This document shows positions 1 through 9,139 of a stretch of 64,000 nucleotides of DNA, in pieces (the stretch's first letter is position 1; each line of letters opens with the position of its first letter). The notes below the pieces were generated by a model. That model did not search any database. It saw nothing but the letters and a program-made list of their open reading frames with translations, and was not told the origin of the DNA. The stretch spans positions 53,018-117,017 of the forward strand of contig CAVURO010000006.1 of the NCBI GenBank assembly GCA_963743945.1. The letters run 5' to 3'. A program made the position numbers and the translations under genes. This DNA comes from JACOTK01 sp963743945. GTDB lineage: Bacteria > Actinomycetota > Acidimicrobiia > Acidimicrobiales > CADCSY01.

Positions 1-53
1 GGCCAAGTCGCCCTTCGACGACAACGCCGGAAGGACGGCGGCACTCGCCGCCG

Positions 54-482
54 TCAGACGGAGCGGGCCGAGCGCGGGGATCGTGCACGGATGGGAGGCA
101 CCAGGAACGTCCGGACCAGGTGATTCCACGAGCACTTCGGACACACCTCGACCACGTAACACGCCAACTCGCCTTCGGCGCGGCGCAGCTTCGTCAACTC
201 CGCCTTGGTCGTCACGCACTTCCCCTGGGGCGGCATGCGGGGGCCGAACACGTAGGATACGAACACCACGTTGGTGTCCTCGCAGATTGGACACGCCTGA
301 CTCGATTCCTCTCCGACGTTGCGTGCGGCCCGCACCAGCTCGGGGTGCGCATCGCACACTTCGTGACGGGCGACACGTCCCTTGCGAAAGGCCTGGATGA
401 TCGATTGGCGCGCCAGTCGATAGTCGATCTCACCGGGCAGATCCGAGCCTGCCGCGAGCGCTCGCCCTGGACGAAAACTCAT
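54..482 (-). CDS. DUF5318 family protein
   Basis: Small conserved actinobacterial protein of unknown function, 142 aa from the ATG at 482. The core reads DYRLARQSIIQAFRKG, then CDAHPELVRAARNVGEE, a CPIC pair, SYVFG, and a second CPKC pair followed by NHLVRTF. Two CxxC pairs suggest a bound metal, probably zinc (inference). The frame stays open to a GTG at 548, but the family normally begins close to the LARQ segment, so the ATG at 482 is preferred. It is divergent from the PadR/ino1 unit, the same grouping as Rv0049 beside Rv0046c-Rv0047c in M. tuberculosis (known synteny). The biochemical role is not known. Confidence 0.8.
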   Translation of the reverse strand: MSFRPGRALAAGSDLPGEIDYRLARQSIIQAFRKGRVARHEVCDAHPELVRAARNVGEESSQACPICEDTNVVFVSYVFGPRMPPQGKCVTTKAELTKLRRAEGELACYVVEVCPKCSWNHLVRTFLVPPIRARSPRSARSV

Positions 483-549
483 CTCGCCAGGGTAGATGAT
501 CCTCCCCGCTCCCAGCAGAAAATCATCTTCATGGATCGATGGTTGCACT

Positions 550-567
550 CGATATATCGATACGATA
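550..567. promoter_or_regulatory. Candidate PadR operator / divergent promoter region
   Basis: The short gap between the divergent DUF5318 and padR genes contains two overlapping AT-rich palindromes in otherwise GC-rich DNA: CGATATATCG (550-559) and TATCGATA (555-562), followed by CGATA. PadR proteins usually bind AT-rich dyads next to their own gene. Its use here as an autoregulatory operator is inference. Confidence 0.35.
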
Positions 568-577
568 GGTTTACAGG

Positions 578-1298
578 GTGATCGATCTCGCCGTACTGGG
601 GCTGTTGAGTGAAAGTGACCTGCACGGTTACGAGCTGAAGAAGCGCCTGCGCGAGATCATGGGGCCCCTTTCGAGCGTGTCGTTCGGATCGCTCTACCCG
701 GCGCTTGCTCGCCTCGAGCGCGATGGCCTGGTCGAAGCCGTGATGCTCGGCGCGGTTGATCACTCCTCGCCGAGCATCCCGATGACCGGCTCGCTGAGTG
801 GTGAGGCTGCTGCATTTCGGGCAACCCGGTTGCGTTCGGTGCGAGGGAGTCGGAACAAGAAGGTCTACGCCATCTCGCCCGCAGGCCGTGCCCGCCTCGG
901 CGAGTTGATCGCCGACCCTTCCGGCGACGAACGGAACTTCAACCTGAAGTTGGCATTTTGTCGTTGGACAGAGCCCGAAGTGCGCCTCACGCTCCTGGAA
1001 CGTCGTCGGGCTGCACTCGTTGAGTGTCTGAGTGAGGGCCGGCGCAGCATCGTTGCCGGCAGTGAGCGAATCGATCGCTACGTGCGATCACTCATGGAAC
1101 ACCACACCGAGTCGACCGAACGGGATATCGCCTGGGTCGACCGCCTGATCGCCGCGGAGCGTATGACCGCAGAACCCATGACCCGGGAACCCATGGCCGC
1201 AGCGACGTACGACCGTAGAACCCATGGCCGTAGAACCCATGGCCGCAGAACATGCCGGCCGGCCCGTCGAGTCCCAGACCATCGGAGGAAAACCATGA
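578..1298 (+). CDS. PadR family transcriptional regulator (tail out of frame)
   Basis: The N-terminal winged helix is typical of PadR: LAVLGLLSESDLHGYELKKR, then GSLYPALARLERDGLV, with an inserted loop of about 33 residues before KKVYAISPAGRARL. A C-terminal helical dimerisation region follows (about residues 125-200). The start is the GTG at 578. The tail runs through a short tandem repeat encoding EPM units (1169-1256). Read strictly, the frame then has no stop and runs straight into ino1. In the +1 frame the repeat keeps encoding EPMA units and ends at TGA 1296-1298, overlapping the ino1 ATG as ATGA. A single-base slip within or near the repeat is therefore likely. Neighbour ino1 is the probable target, as for Rv0047c/Rv0046c synteny; regulation is inferred. 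Confidence 0.75.
1169..1256 (+). repeat. Short coding tandem repeat in padR tail
   Basis: Four to five imperfect 14-16 bp units around a shared AGAACCCATGGCC core, for example at 1169-1183, 1185-1198, 1215-1229 and 1230-1244. The first units encode EPM in the padR frame; the later ones encode RTHG in that frame but EPMA in the +1 frame. This is the place where the reading frame appears to slip. Confidence 0.7.
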
Positions 1299-2365
1299 GC
1301 AAAGTGAAGTTGGCCATTGCCGGCGTAGGGAACTGTGCAAGTTCGTTGCTGCAAGGCCTCGAGTACTACAAGGATGCCGACCCCGCCGATGAGGTTCCGG
1401 GTCTGATGCATGTCCAGCTCGGCGACTACCACATTCGTGACATCGAGCTCGTGGCTGCTTTCGATGTCGACGCCACCAAGGTCGGCGTCGATGCGAGCAA
1501 GGCCATCTTCGCCGGACAGAACAACACCGTTCGTTTCGCGGGCGTCGGCCATCTGGGTGTCACCGTCCAGCGTGGTCCGACCTTTGACGGGTTCGGCAAG
1601 TACTACCGGGAGATCGCTGAAGAGAGCCCGGCCGAGCCCGTTGACGTGGCTGCAGCCCTGCGCGACTCCGGGGCAGACGTGCTGGTTTCGTATCTCCCGG
1701 TGGGCTCGGAGATCGCCCAGAAGCACTACGCACAGGCCTGTCTGGATGCCGGCGTCGCGTTCGTGAACGCCATCCCCGTCTTCATCGCGAGCGACCCCGA
1801 GTGGGCGGCGAAGTTCGAGGCCGCCGGCGTGCCCATCGTCGGCGACGACATCAAGAGCCAGGTGGGTGCGACCATCGTTCACCGCATCCTCGCCCGCCTC
1901 TTCGAGGATCGGGGCATGGTGCTCGACCGCACGTATCAGCTCAACGTCGGCGGCAACATGGACTTCAAGAACATGCTGGAGCGTGACCGGTTGGAATCGA
2001 AGAAGATCTCCAAGACCCAGTCCGTCACCAGCCAGCTCGAACACGGCATCGACGCTCATGACGTGCACATCGGCCCCTCGGACCATGTCCCCTGGCTCGA
2101 CGATCGCAAGTGGGCCTACATCCGCCTGGAAGGGCGCAACTTCGGCGACGTCCCGTTGAACCTGGAGCTCAAGCTCGAGGTGTGGGACTCGCCGAACTCG
2201 GCAGGCGTCATCATCGATGCGCTCCGTTGCGCCAAGATCGCCAAGGATCGTGGCATCGGCGGCCCGTTGCTGGGTCCATCCGCCTATTTCATGAAGTCAC
2301 CGCCGGTGCAGTACCGGGATGAAGAGGCCCGCGTCATGGTTGACGAATTCGCGAAACAGCCATAG
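1295..2365 (+). CDS. ino1: Inositol-3-phosphate synthase
   Basis: NAD-dependent cyclase turning glucose 6-phosphate into 1D-myo-inositol 3-phosphate, the first step toward phosphatidylinositol and mycothiol. It is 356 aa, the usual actinobacterial length. The N-terminal nucleotide site reads IAGVGNCASSLLQGL; later conserved blocks are VSYLPVGSE, FVNAIPVFIAS, GDDIKSQVGATI, NVGGNMDF and SKTQSVTS. The start is the ATG at 1295, with a strong GGAGG four bases upstream. The upstream padR frame is open into this gene, but the ribosome site and protein start show that they are separate genes. Presence of the pathway fits the mycothiol-type enzyme at 54.6 kb. Confidence 0.95.
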   Translation: MSKVKLAIAGVGNCASSLLQGLEYYKDADPADEVPGLMHVQLGDYHIRDIELVAAFDVDATKVGVDASKAIFAGQNNTVRFAGVGHLGVTVQRGPTFDGFGKYYREIAEESPAEPVDVAAALRDSGADVLVSYLPVGSEIAQKHYAQACLDAGVAFVNAIPVFIASDPEWAAKFEAAGVPIVGDDIKSQVGATIVHRILARLFEDRGMVLDRTYQLNVGGNMDFKNMLERDRLESKKISKTQSVTSQLEHGIDAHDVHIGPSDHVPWLDDRKWAYIRLEGRNFGDVPLNLELKLEVWDSPNSAGVIIDALRCAKIAKDRGIGGPLLGPSAYFMKSPPVQYRDEEARVMVDEFAKQP

Positions 2366-2472
2366 CGAGTCCGCTCGACAAGGCCTTCCGGTAGCCGACG
2401 GCCGGTTCTCCCCACGGAAGGGTGCCGCTTCCGATCACGAGGAATGCGGGCTGCATGAGGCACCATGGAGCG

Positions 2473-3213
2473 ATGCTCAGCGAGAACGCCAAAGCCTGGA
2501 ATCTGTACTCCCCGAGCTATCAGACCCACGCCAACCTGCCCACCGATGTCGTCTCCTACGGACCGAACGTCGCCACCGAGGCGGAACTTCATCTGCTGGG
2601 AAACCTGTCCGGCAAGCGGGTCGTCGAGCTTGGCTGTGGTGGTGGCCAGAGCGCCATCGCCCTGGCCAGGCAGGGGGCGCATGTCATCGGCATCGACATC
2701 TCGGCGCGCCAACTCGACCATGCCCGCAAGCTGGCCACGGACGAGCAGGTCACGGTCGAGCTGCATCGGGGTGATGCCGCCGACCTGGCCTTCGTCGCGG
2801 CCAATACCGTTGACCTGGTGCTCAGCACCTACGTCTTCCATGAGATCGAGGACATCGGGCGAGTGCTCCGCCAGGCCCATCGGATCCTGACGCGCAACGG
2901 CATGGTGGTCGTTTCCGTTCCCCACCCGGCAGCAGGCATTGCGGAAGGTGGTTCGTATTTCGACACGGGGCCCACCATCGAGGTTCGTGACGGCATCTCT
3001 TTCAGCTGCCATCCGCGGACGATCGGTGAGCTGTTCAACGTCTTGAGTCGGGCCCACTTCCAGACCGACATGATCGTCGAGCCGAACCCAACCATCGGTT
3101 CGTGGGAGGCCCCGGGGGCAACAAGGGGCCGCTCCAGGGCGAAGCCCGCCGAACCGGCCCCGGCGATTGCCCCGCCCACACTCATTCTCCGGGCACGCAA
3201 GCTCGGCATCTGA
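2473..3213 (+). CDS. Class I SAM-dependent methyltransferase
   Basis: Rossmann-type methyltransferase of 246 aa. Motif I is VVELGCGGGQSAIALA with the acidic IDIS end of strand 2, then GDAADLAFVAANTVDLVLS (motif II/post-II) and an ILTRNGMVVVSVPHP block. The N-terminus (ENAKAWNLYSPSYQ) resembles the ubiE/UbiG-like 'class I SAM methyltransferase' group, whose substrates vary widely, so no substrate is assigned. Start chosen at ATG 2473, because the upstream extension lacks conserved features. It follows ino1 by 107 bases on the same strand. Confidence 0.8.
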   Translation: MLSENAKAWNLYSPSYQTHANLPTDVVSYGPNVATEAELHLLGNLSGKRVVELGCGGGQSAIALARQGAHVIGIDISARQLDHARKLATDEQVTVELHRGDAADLAFVAANTVDLVLSTYVFHEIEDIGRVLRQAHRILTRNGMVVVSVPHPAAGIAEGGSYFDTGPTIEVRDGISFSCHPRTIGELFNVLSRAHFQTDMIVEPNPTIGSWEAPGATRGRSRAKPAEPAPAIAPPTLILRARKLGI

Positions 3214-3298
3214 GGCTTCGGCTCACGCCCACCGCCCCAACCTGGAGGACCGATCGACGTGCTCGACGAACCAGCGGGCCATGACCAGGGGAAACCGT

Positions 3299-4609
3299 TC
3301 AGAGCAGCGTCGCCACGCTCATGCCGGGATCATCGATGATCTGTTTGACCGGTGGGATCAGGACGGCGAGGCTCACGATCGATCCGCCGGCCAGTGCCAG
3401 ACCTGCCGCAGCGACGTCGAGACCGAATGCACGCATCCCGATTGCCACCAGGCACCCGGCCACCAGGGAGACCGCAGTCCGGAGGCCCCCTCCGAATCCG
3501 GCCACCAGAGACCCGAGAACAACCACCAGCATCGCAAGCACGAATGCCATCAGGGGAACCAGTGCCTCCACCCCGTAGTCGGACCAGGCCAGAACCAAAC
3601 CGATCGGCAGGGAGGCGACGCCCACCCCGAGCACGCGCAGGATGGCGCCGTTGATCACCACCGCCATGCGGGCACGCAGTGAATGGCCGGGCACCTCACT
3701 GCGCTGATCGATCGGCGACGAGAGCGTGACCACCCACAGCTTGTTGAGGTGAAAGCTTCCCCACATCGCACCGATGATTACCAACGCGATCATCGACGAC
3801 GAGGAGGCGACGACCTCCACCGCGCCGGGACTCATCCCCACGGCCACCAGCAGACCCATCATGGTGCCCACTGACGTTGCGACCCCCACGGTCCCCCACT
3901 CACCCGGAGGACGAGTGGTACGTGGCGCCGTGAGAACGGCAACCAAGGCCGCTACAAAGGTCAGGTCGACCACGACGGCAACGTTCACCGGGGTGGGGGT
4001 ACCAAGCGCCCCGGCGACCCCGGCAGCCACAAAGAGGCCGGCGGCCGGCAAGGCCCACCCGCGTACAACAAGAACGGTTGCCGCCGACCAGACCACCACC
4101 AGCGCTGCTGCGAGACCACCGACGTCTCCGCCGACCGCCCAGGCGACCCCCACCGCCGTCAGGATGAGGAGGATCGACGGAACGTCCAGGGCACGCAATC
4201 GACCCATGCTGTTCTCGCCCTGGAGATAGCGACTCTGGAGGAACCACTGAACCCCGAGACCCGTCGGCATTGCCTCCAACGCCAACGAGCCCATCGATTC
4301 CCCTCTGAAGGTGGGCACCGTGGCAATCCACATCATGATGGCCAAAAGGATCGCCACGGCACCGATGATCTGCATGTAGTCCGGACGGTCCTCTACGGCA
4401 TGGTCCTGACCCCTTGGCAGAATCGGCTTCCTCCACAACTGTGAGCGGCCACGGGTGGCATCGACGATCGCCGGACCAAGCGCCAGGGACCTCGGTGCCT
4501 CCACGCCTCCCCAGGCCTCCAGAGCCACCGCTGCCTCCAACGCGTCAATGGGACGACGCCCCAGACGGGCAACGACCATGGCGGCCGCGTCCTCGATGTC
4601 GCGACTCAT
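3299..4609 (-). CDS. Polytopic membrane protein of the Pel-like locus
   Basis: Unrecognised 436-aa protein. The first roughly 75 residues are soluble and probably cytoplasmic (starting MSRDIEDAAAMVVARLG); about ten to eleven hydrophobic segments follow, for example AVAILLAIMMWIATV, LALAGGSIVSLAVLI and MIALVIIGAMWGSFHL. The start ATG overlaps the stop of the PelF-type glycosyltransferase by four bases (ATGA), so the two are translationally coupled. In known Pel systems the gene after pelF is pelG, a 12-TM transporter-like protein. The size and position fit that role, but I see no PelG signature in the sequence. A role in export or synthase assembly is inference. Confidence 0.7.
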   Translation of the reverse strand: MSRDIEDAAAMVVARLGRRPIDALEAAVALEAWGGVEAPRSLALGPAIVDATRGRSQLWRKPILPRGQDHAVEDRPDYMQIIGAVAILLAIMMWIATVPTFRGESMGSLALEAMPTGLGVQWFLQSRYLQGENSMGRLRALDVPSILLILTAVGVAWAVGGDVGGLAAALVVVWSAATVLVVRGWALPAAGLFVAAGVAGALGTPTPVNVAVVVDLTFVAALVAVLTAPRTTRPPGEWGTVGVATSVGTMMGLLVAVGMSPGAVEVVASSSSMIALVIIGAMWGSFHLNKLWVVTLSSPIDQRSEVPGHSLRARMAVVINGAILRVLGVGVASLPIGLVLAWSDYGVEALVPLMAFVLAMLVVVLGSLVAGFGGGLRTAVSLVAGCLVAIGMRAFGLDVAAAGLALAGGSIVSLAVLIPPVKQIIDDPGMSVATLL

Positions 4610-6120
4610 GAAACCCTCTCCTGCAGGGTCAGCTCATCCATGACGTCCCGATAGCCCGCAAGGCATCGCTCGATCGTGAATCGACGGAGGACACGCCGTC
4701 GCCCCCGCTGACCCAGCGATTCGGCCAGCTCGGGGTCTTTCAACAAGGTCACGATGGCCGTTGCCAACCCCTGCACATCACGCGCCGGCGCCACCAGGCC
4801 ACCACCTTGCAGACCCTCTGAAACGCCGCCCACCGCCGTGGACACGACCGGACGGGACAGCGCCATCGCCTCGAGAACAGCCAGCGGGAAGCCCTCGGAG
4901 ATGCTCGTCAACACGGCGATGTCCGCGTCGAGAAGCACGTTCGCGGGAGTCTTCGTGGCGCCCATGAACCGAAAACGATCACCGAGGCGGAGCTTGCGGT
5001 GCAGCGCGTAGCAGGATTGGGCATACGCCTCCTGCGCCGGCACGACCGGCCCGTAATGCAGGAATCGAGCGTCGGGGAAGCGGCGCAGCACCTCGTGTGC
5101 AACTCGCAGGAGTGTGTGAACGTCCTTCAGCGGGTCGACTCGGCCCACCGAGACCACCGTTGCCGTCCTGGGCGCCGGTGTTGGGTGATCGGGGACATGG
5201 ACACCGTTGTGAATGACACGAATGCGCTCGGGAGCAACGCCCAGCGCGTCCTCCCACCAGCAATTTGCCGCCGTCACGGGCACCACCATGTCCGCCGTCC
5301 GGTAGGCAAGCCGAGTCAAGCCGCGAGCGAGGCGAGTGTGCACGAACACGCGCGATGGGGCGGCCTCCGCCCTGATGGCTCCCAGGTACGCCTCTCGCAC
5401 GTAGACACCGTGCTCGGTCAACAACACCGGCGTGCCGGTGAGCGCCTTGTCGATCGCCGCCGGAATCATCGACCAACCGGCAGCCGTCACGTGGACCAGG
5501 TCACTGGCAGGTGTGCCAACCGCCGCCGTCCGGGCAACCCAGTACAGCGATTGGTACAGCTCGATGGCATGTCGCATGCCGAGAGGTGGCGGGGAACCCG
5601 CCGCTGCCGATTGCGCTGCCAGGACCCTCTCGAGCGCAGCCAGAAAGGCCGCCCATCCCTCCTTGCTGCGAAACGTCGGCCTGATCAGCTCCGGACGGAG
5701 ACGACAGCGGACCAGGGCGCCGACCAAGGGCTCGAGTGGCTCGTCCCAGCTGAGAAGTCCGGCGGTCAGCTCCCCGAGGAGATCCAGGTCTGTCGGACCC
5801 GCTGACCTTCTCTTCCTCATGGCCCGGAACCCCTGGAACTTCGCTCGCGGTACGGGATCATGGGACCACAGGGAGATGGCCGGGAGCAGGTGAGCATGGG
5901 CCGGCAAGCCGTAGCGGGCCTCCTCCTCAATCCCCGCCAGGATGGGGAGGACACCCCAGGCAACCTCGTCGAGGCCGCCGATCAACAGATCGCACCACGT
6001 GCTGACACCACCGATGACGTGGGGATAGGTGCCCTCGGTGATCATCAGAACTCGGCGCTTCTCGCCTCCCGACGTCCGGTGATGATCGACCATGCTCATC
6101 CGATCGACCGACTTCATCAC
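4606..6120 (-). CDS. pelF: PelF-type GT4 glycosyltransferase
   Basis: 504-aa cytoplasmic GT-B glycosyltransferase. Its start region, RVLMITEGTYPHVIGGVSTW, is the hallmark of PelF, the UDP-sugar-dependent polymerase of Pel exopolysaccharide. Further conserved parts are LTEHGVYVREAYL, VIHNGVHVP, VGRVDPLKDVHTLL and the donor-binding ISEGFPLAVLEAM with its paired acidic residues. In Pel systems PelF uses UDP-GalNAc or UDP-GlcNAc (known for the family). It lies 46 bases after the deacetylase gene and overlaps the membrane-protein gene downstream, so it is probably the middle of one operon. Two adjacent ATGs at the 5' end make the exact start uncertain by a few codons. Confidence 0.88.
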   Translation of the reverse strand: MMKSVDRMSMVDHHRTSGGEKRRVLMITEGTYPHVIGGVSTWCDLLIGGLDEVAWGVLPILAGIEEEARYGLPAHAHLLPAISLWSHDPVPRAKFQGFRAMRKRRSAGPTDLDLLGELTAGLLSWDEPLEPLVGALVRCRLRPELIRPTFRSKEGWAAFLAALERVLAAQSAAAGSPPPLGMRHAIELYQSLYWVARTAAVGTPASDLVHVTAAGWSMIPAAIDKALTGTPVLLTEHGVYVREAYLGAIRAEAAPSRVFVHTRLARGLTRLAYRTADMVVPVTAANCWWEDALGVAPERIRVIHNGVHVPDHPTPAPRTATVVSVGRVDPLKDVHTLLRVAHEVLRRFPDARFLHYGPVVPAQEAYAQSCYALHRKLRLGDRFRFMGATKTPANVLLDADIAVLTSISEGFPLAVLEAMALSRPVVSTAVGGVSEGLQGGGLVAPARDVQGLATAIVTLLKDPELAESLGQRGRRRVLRRFTIERCLAGYRDVMDELTLQERVS

Positions 6121-6166
6121 AGAGAGAGCGTATCGGCTCGATCTCCGGCGGCCCGGCCTCAGGCAG

Positions 6167-8059
6167 TCATCGGGCGATGTCGACGATCAACGACTTATTT
6201 GCCTTCACCGGGGTCCACGCGGATCGCGCGCCACCGTACACGACTCCGAAATTCCGCCACGCAACCTGGCCCGAGGCATTGACGTAGCGTTCCTTTGCCT
6301 GGGGACCCACGGTCAGCGGAACATCGATGGTGATCGTAGGCGTGATCGTGATGATCGAGCCACTGATCGTGGCCTTCACCTTGTTCGTCGCAAGAGCACC
6401 GGCCCAGGCCCGCTGTCTTGTCAAGGTGGTGCCCGCGTCCGTCAACGTGGGCTGCACCAACGGGGTCGTCAGATAGCTGCGATAACGGCCGATGACATCG
6501 TCGAGGATGTCGTAGAGCACACCGTCCTCGGCAAGATTGGCCTGGTGGACGTAATGCGGACGCACGTCGTTGCCGAGCATGTGACCGAGCATGATCGTGG
6601 ACTCCCGCGCCACATAGTCCGCCCAGGTCGAAGGTTGCGTCAGACAGGTCGTCGAGGTCGTGGCGGTGCAGTGCTCGAAATAGAGGTAGTTGTACTCGTC
6701 GAGCTGCTCGTTGCGCGTCGCGGTGTTGTAGTAGATGTTCGTCGGATGACGGGGAACCGTCCGCGCCGGGCCGATGAGGGTCTGATCCGGAGTACGTGAG
6801 TTGTCGGAACCGACGAACCGGATACCGGCGTTGTTCAGCGCCGCGGGCATGTTGGGATTGTTGAGCCCGGAGTGCTCGCCCGTTACCAACTCACCGCTCG
6901 TGATGGCGATCTTCTTGTTCCCGGCCCATGTCCGATTCTTCTTGATCTCGTTTTGGATCACCGTCTTCGATGCATTGTCGAGATTCGGGTGGGTGAACGT
7001 GTGGTTCAGCCAGCGAAACTCGGCTCGGTTCGGAATCAGCACGGAGGCAAGCGGATCAGAGCCGTTCTCCTGAACGTACTCGTCACTTCCCCCACCGTTG
7101 AAGACCATGTCGAGCTTGAGCTTGTTCCTTGTTTGCCAACTGCGCAGGCGCTGCGCGTCCTCGGCGTCCATGCGAATGAGCGGAACGGTCGCACCATCGT
7201 CCTCGTGGGTGGTGTTCGCATCCACATCCCAACGGTCATCGGGCAGGAAGACATCGTCAACATGGACACTCAGGTTGTTGCGGAGGAGCCCCGTGTAGAC
7301 CCCCTTCGTCACCCATCGGAGCATGCCGTGGAGCAGAAGCCGGCTCTGGAGCACCCAGGGATTCGAGTCGACGGTGATCACCATCTCCTCGCGACCATCG
7401 GCACGTTTGTGCGCACCCACCAGCGATTCGCCGCCCGGAGCGGCAACCAGGGTCTCAAAGGTCTCGCCGGCGCCTGGAGTGGGGTTTGCCAAATAACCAT
7501 AGGAATGCTCGATCGGGACGGATCCACCCAGATACGGAAAGGCAGCCTTACCGGCAGCGGTGAGCGAGGCGGTCATGCCATCGAGGTCGGCTGCCACCCC
7601 CGACCAGGTGACACCCAGATCCCCGGTCGGGAACGTGTAGGCGATGACCCGACGGACGCCAAAGGCACGCTCGAAGTCGGCCAGCACCGCGAGCTCTTCG
7701 GGCGTCGTGGTCGAGGCACATCCCGCCGCCCCGCACGCCACCAGATCGGCGCTCGCCATCACGACCGCCTGATAACGGGCCGAATCCGGGCCGTTGACCA
7801 AACGGGCAGCGGTCATCGGAGCTTCGTCGGCCGCCACCAGAAGATCGAAAGGCACCCCTTCGGCCTTGAGCTGTGCCGTCCAGGCAGCGATGGCGGGCTC
7901 GCTGCCGTCCGCCGAGACAACCAGGACCCGGAGGTCAAGGCTGGGGGTGGCAGCATCCGCGGAACCGGGGACGATGGTGACCAGCGCGGCGATGGTTGCC
8001 ATGACGACAGCGAGCTTCGGCACCGACCGAAGGGAGCGGGTCCGGTCAAGGAGGTTCAT
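6167..8059 (-). CDS. Secreted polysaccharide deacetylase-like protein
   Basis: 630-aa exported protein. A signal peptide (basic MNLLDRTRSLR, hydrophobic VVMATIAALVTIV, cleavage near SADAATPS) is followed by an N-terminal alpha/beta domain and a NodB/CE4-like deacetylase region. That region shows the metal-site elements HVDDVFLPD and NHTFTHPNLD (HxxxH). Residues near the C-terminus form a beta-rich tail. In Pel systems PelA carries hydrolase and deacetylase activities; here the hydrolases are separate genes (9140-11399) and this protein would supply the deacetylase. The longest open frame extends upstream into the repeat gene, but the signal peptide and a GAGG upstream of ATG 8059 set this start. 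Confidence 0.75.
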   Translation of the reverse strand: MNLLDRTRSLRSVPKLAVVMATIAALVTIVPGSADAATPSLDLRVLVVSADGSEPAIAAWTAQLKAEGVPFDLLVAADEAPMTAARLVNGPDSARYQAVVMASADLVACGAAGCASTTTPEELAVLADFERAFGVRRVIAYTFPTGDLGVTWSGVAADLDGMTASLTAAGKAAFPYLGGSVPIEHSYGYLANPTPGAGETFETLVAAPGGESLVGAHKRADGREEMVITVDSNPWVLQSRLLLHGMLRWVTKGVYTGLLRNNLSVHVDDVFLPDDRWDVDANTTHEDDGATVPLIRMDAEDAQRLRSWQTRNKLKLDMVFNGGGSDEYVQENGSDPLASVLIPNRAEFRWLNHTFTHPNLDNASKTVIQNEIKKNRTWAGNKKIAITSGELVTGEHSGLNNPNMPAALNNAGIRFVGSDNSRTPDQTLIGPARTVPRHPTNIYYNTATRNEQLDEYNYLYFEHCTATTSTTCLTQPSTWADYVARESTIMLGHMLGNDVRPHYVHQANLAEDGVLYDILDDVIGRYRSYLTTPLVQPTLTDAGTTLTRQRAWAGALATNKVKATISGSIITITPTITIDVPLTVGPQAKERYVNASGQVAWRNFGVVYGGARSAWTPVKANKSLIVDIAR

Positions 8060-8147
8060 GCGGGTCTCCAACATCTTCTGGCAGACCATGGGTCCAAACG
8101 ACGAGCGGGGCCCGACGACGGGTGGGGACGATCCTGGATGATCAGCT

Positions 8148-8950
8148 TCAGGGGGTCGCTCCGTTGAACGCGGGAACCGTGTCATGGGCCACGTCCTCCT
8201 GCATCGGCTCCACCTGGTGGTGGTCCTCCGCGTGTTCCGTGAGATCGATGACAACGTGGTAGGGCTCGGCGGCGACCGCTTCGGGCTCGGGCTCGGCGGC
8301 GACCGGTTGCGGGCTCGGCGGCGACCGGTTCGGGCTCGGGCTCGGCGGCGACCGGTTCGGGCTCGGGCTCGGGCTCGGCGGCGACCGGTTGGGGCTCGGG
8401 CTCGGCGGCGACCGGTTGCGGGCTCGGGCTCGGCGGCGACCGGTTCGGGCTCGGGCTCGGGCTCGGCGGCGACCGGTTGGGGCTCGGGCTCGGGCTCGGC
8501 GGCGACCGGTTGGGGCTGGAAGATCAGCTTCTCCAACTCATCCCCCAACTGCTGAGCTGCGTCGAACCGCGGGATCAAACCCTCCAGGCGGACCTCGAGC
8601 GAGGCCGCAGCGGCAGCAAGATCCCGACAAGCGGTCAGCAAGCCCTCCCGGATGGCCACGGCCTCGGCAAGAACGTGCCAGAGCTGATCCGCCTCGTCTG
8701 CCAAGTCGGCCCCTGGACCCGTGACAACGTGGTCACTCGTCGCCGATCGCAGTCGATCGATGGTTTGTTGCATGCCCGGTTGAGCGTTGTGCGCCATCCG
8801 GAGACGGGCATTCTCTTCGCGCAACGACACCAATTCCGCCCGCAGGGTCACGTCCGCTCCGGCGGCAACCTCATCACGAGGACGACCGGCCTTCCCGACA
8901 AAGCGCGATCGGGTCGCCTTCGTCTTCTTGTTCTCGTTGGCAGACTTCAT
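8148..8950 (-). CDS. Coiled-coil protein with Glu-Pro/Val-Ala repeats, frame broken
   Basis: First gene of the minus-strand Pel-like operon. The first 150 residues are charged and helical (RAELVSLREENARLR, then DELEKLIF), likely coiled coil, with no signal peptide. They are followed by repeats of EPEPQPVAA type (8262-8517). Two repeat units of 28 and 22 bases instead of multiples of three shift the frame, so the open frame turns Arg-rich and runs into the deacetylase gene. Restoring both shifts gives a natural end, HAEDHHQVEPMQEDVAHD to a TGA at 8148-8150. ATG 8950 has GGAGG 12 bases upstream. Function unknown; a cytoplasmic scaffold is possible. Confidence 0.6.
8262..8517 (-). repeat. Coding tandem repeat (EPEPQPVAA units)
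   Basis: About nine direct repeats of 22-33 bases sharing the plus-strand core GGGCTCGGCGGCGACCGGTT. Most units are 27 or 33 bases, in phase. Two carry an odd base (GCAACCGG instead of GAACCGG) and measure 28 and 22 bases, which throws the frame. No unique spacers of constant length, so this is not a CRISPR array. Confidence 0.85.
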
Positions 8951-9139
8951 GAAATCGACGATCCTCCAGACGCGTGGTGGCCCACCACCCCAAGTTCGCT
9001 GGGTAGCAATTCCTGCTCATGTGCGATTTTCAACGCTGCCAACCCAATCTCCTGCAGGTGTCCCCAGTCTTCTCCATCGAGCACCTGAGGTCCAACCGAT
9101 GCTCAAGCAGAGCGTTGAACGCGTCGAGAGATACCTCAG

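Noticed and set aside
578..2365. A true PadR-inositol synthase fusion protein
   Set aside because: ino1 has its own strong ribosome site and a standard N-terminus, and the +1 frame supplies a natural padR stop overlapping the ino1 start.
8262..8517. Possible CRISPR array
   Set aside because: The repeats are contiguous coding units without unique spacers and vary from 22 to 33 bases; no cas genes nearby.
9029..9119. Inverted repeat TTCAACGCT / AGCGTTGAA as a riboswitch or operator in the divergent Pel-like gap
   Set aside because: Nine-base arms 73 bases apart with no further structure or conserved riboswitch core; too weak to annotate.
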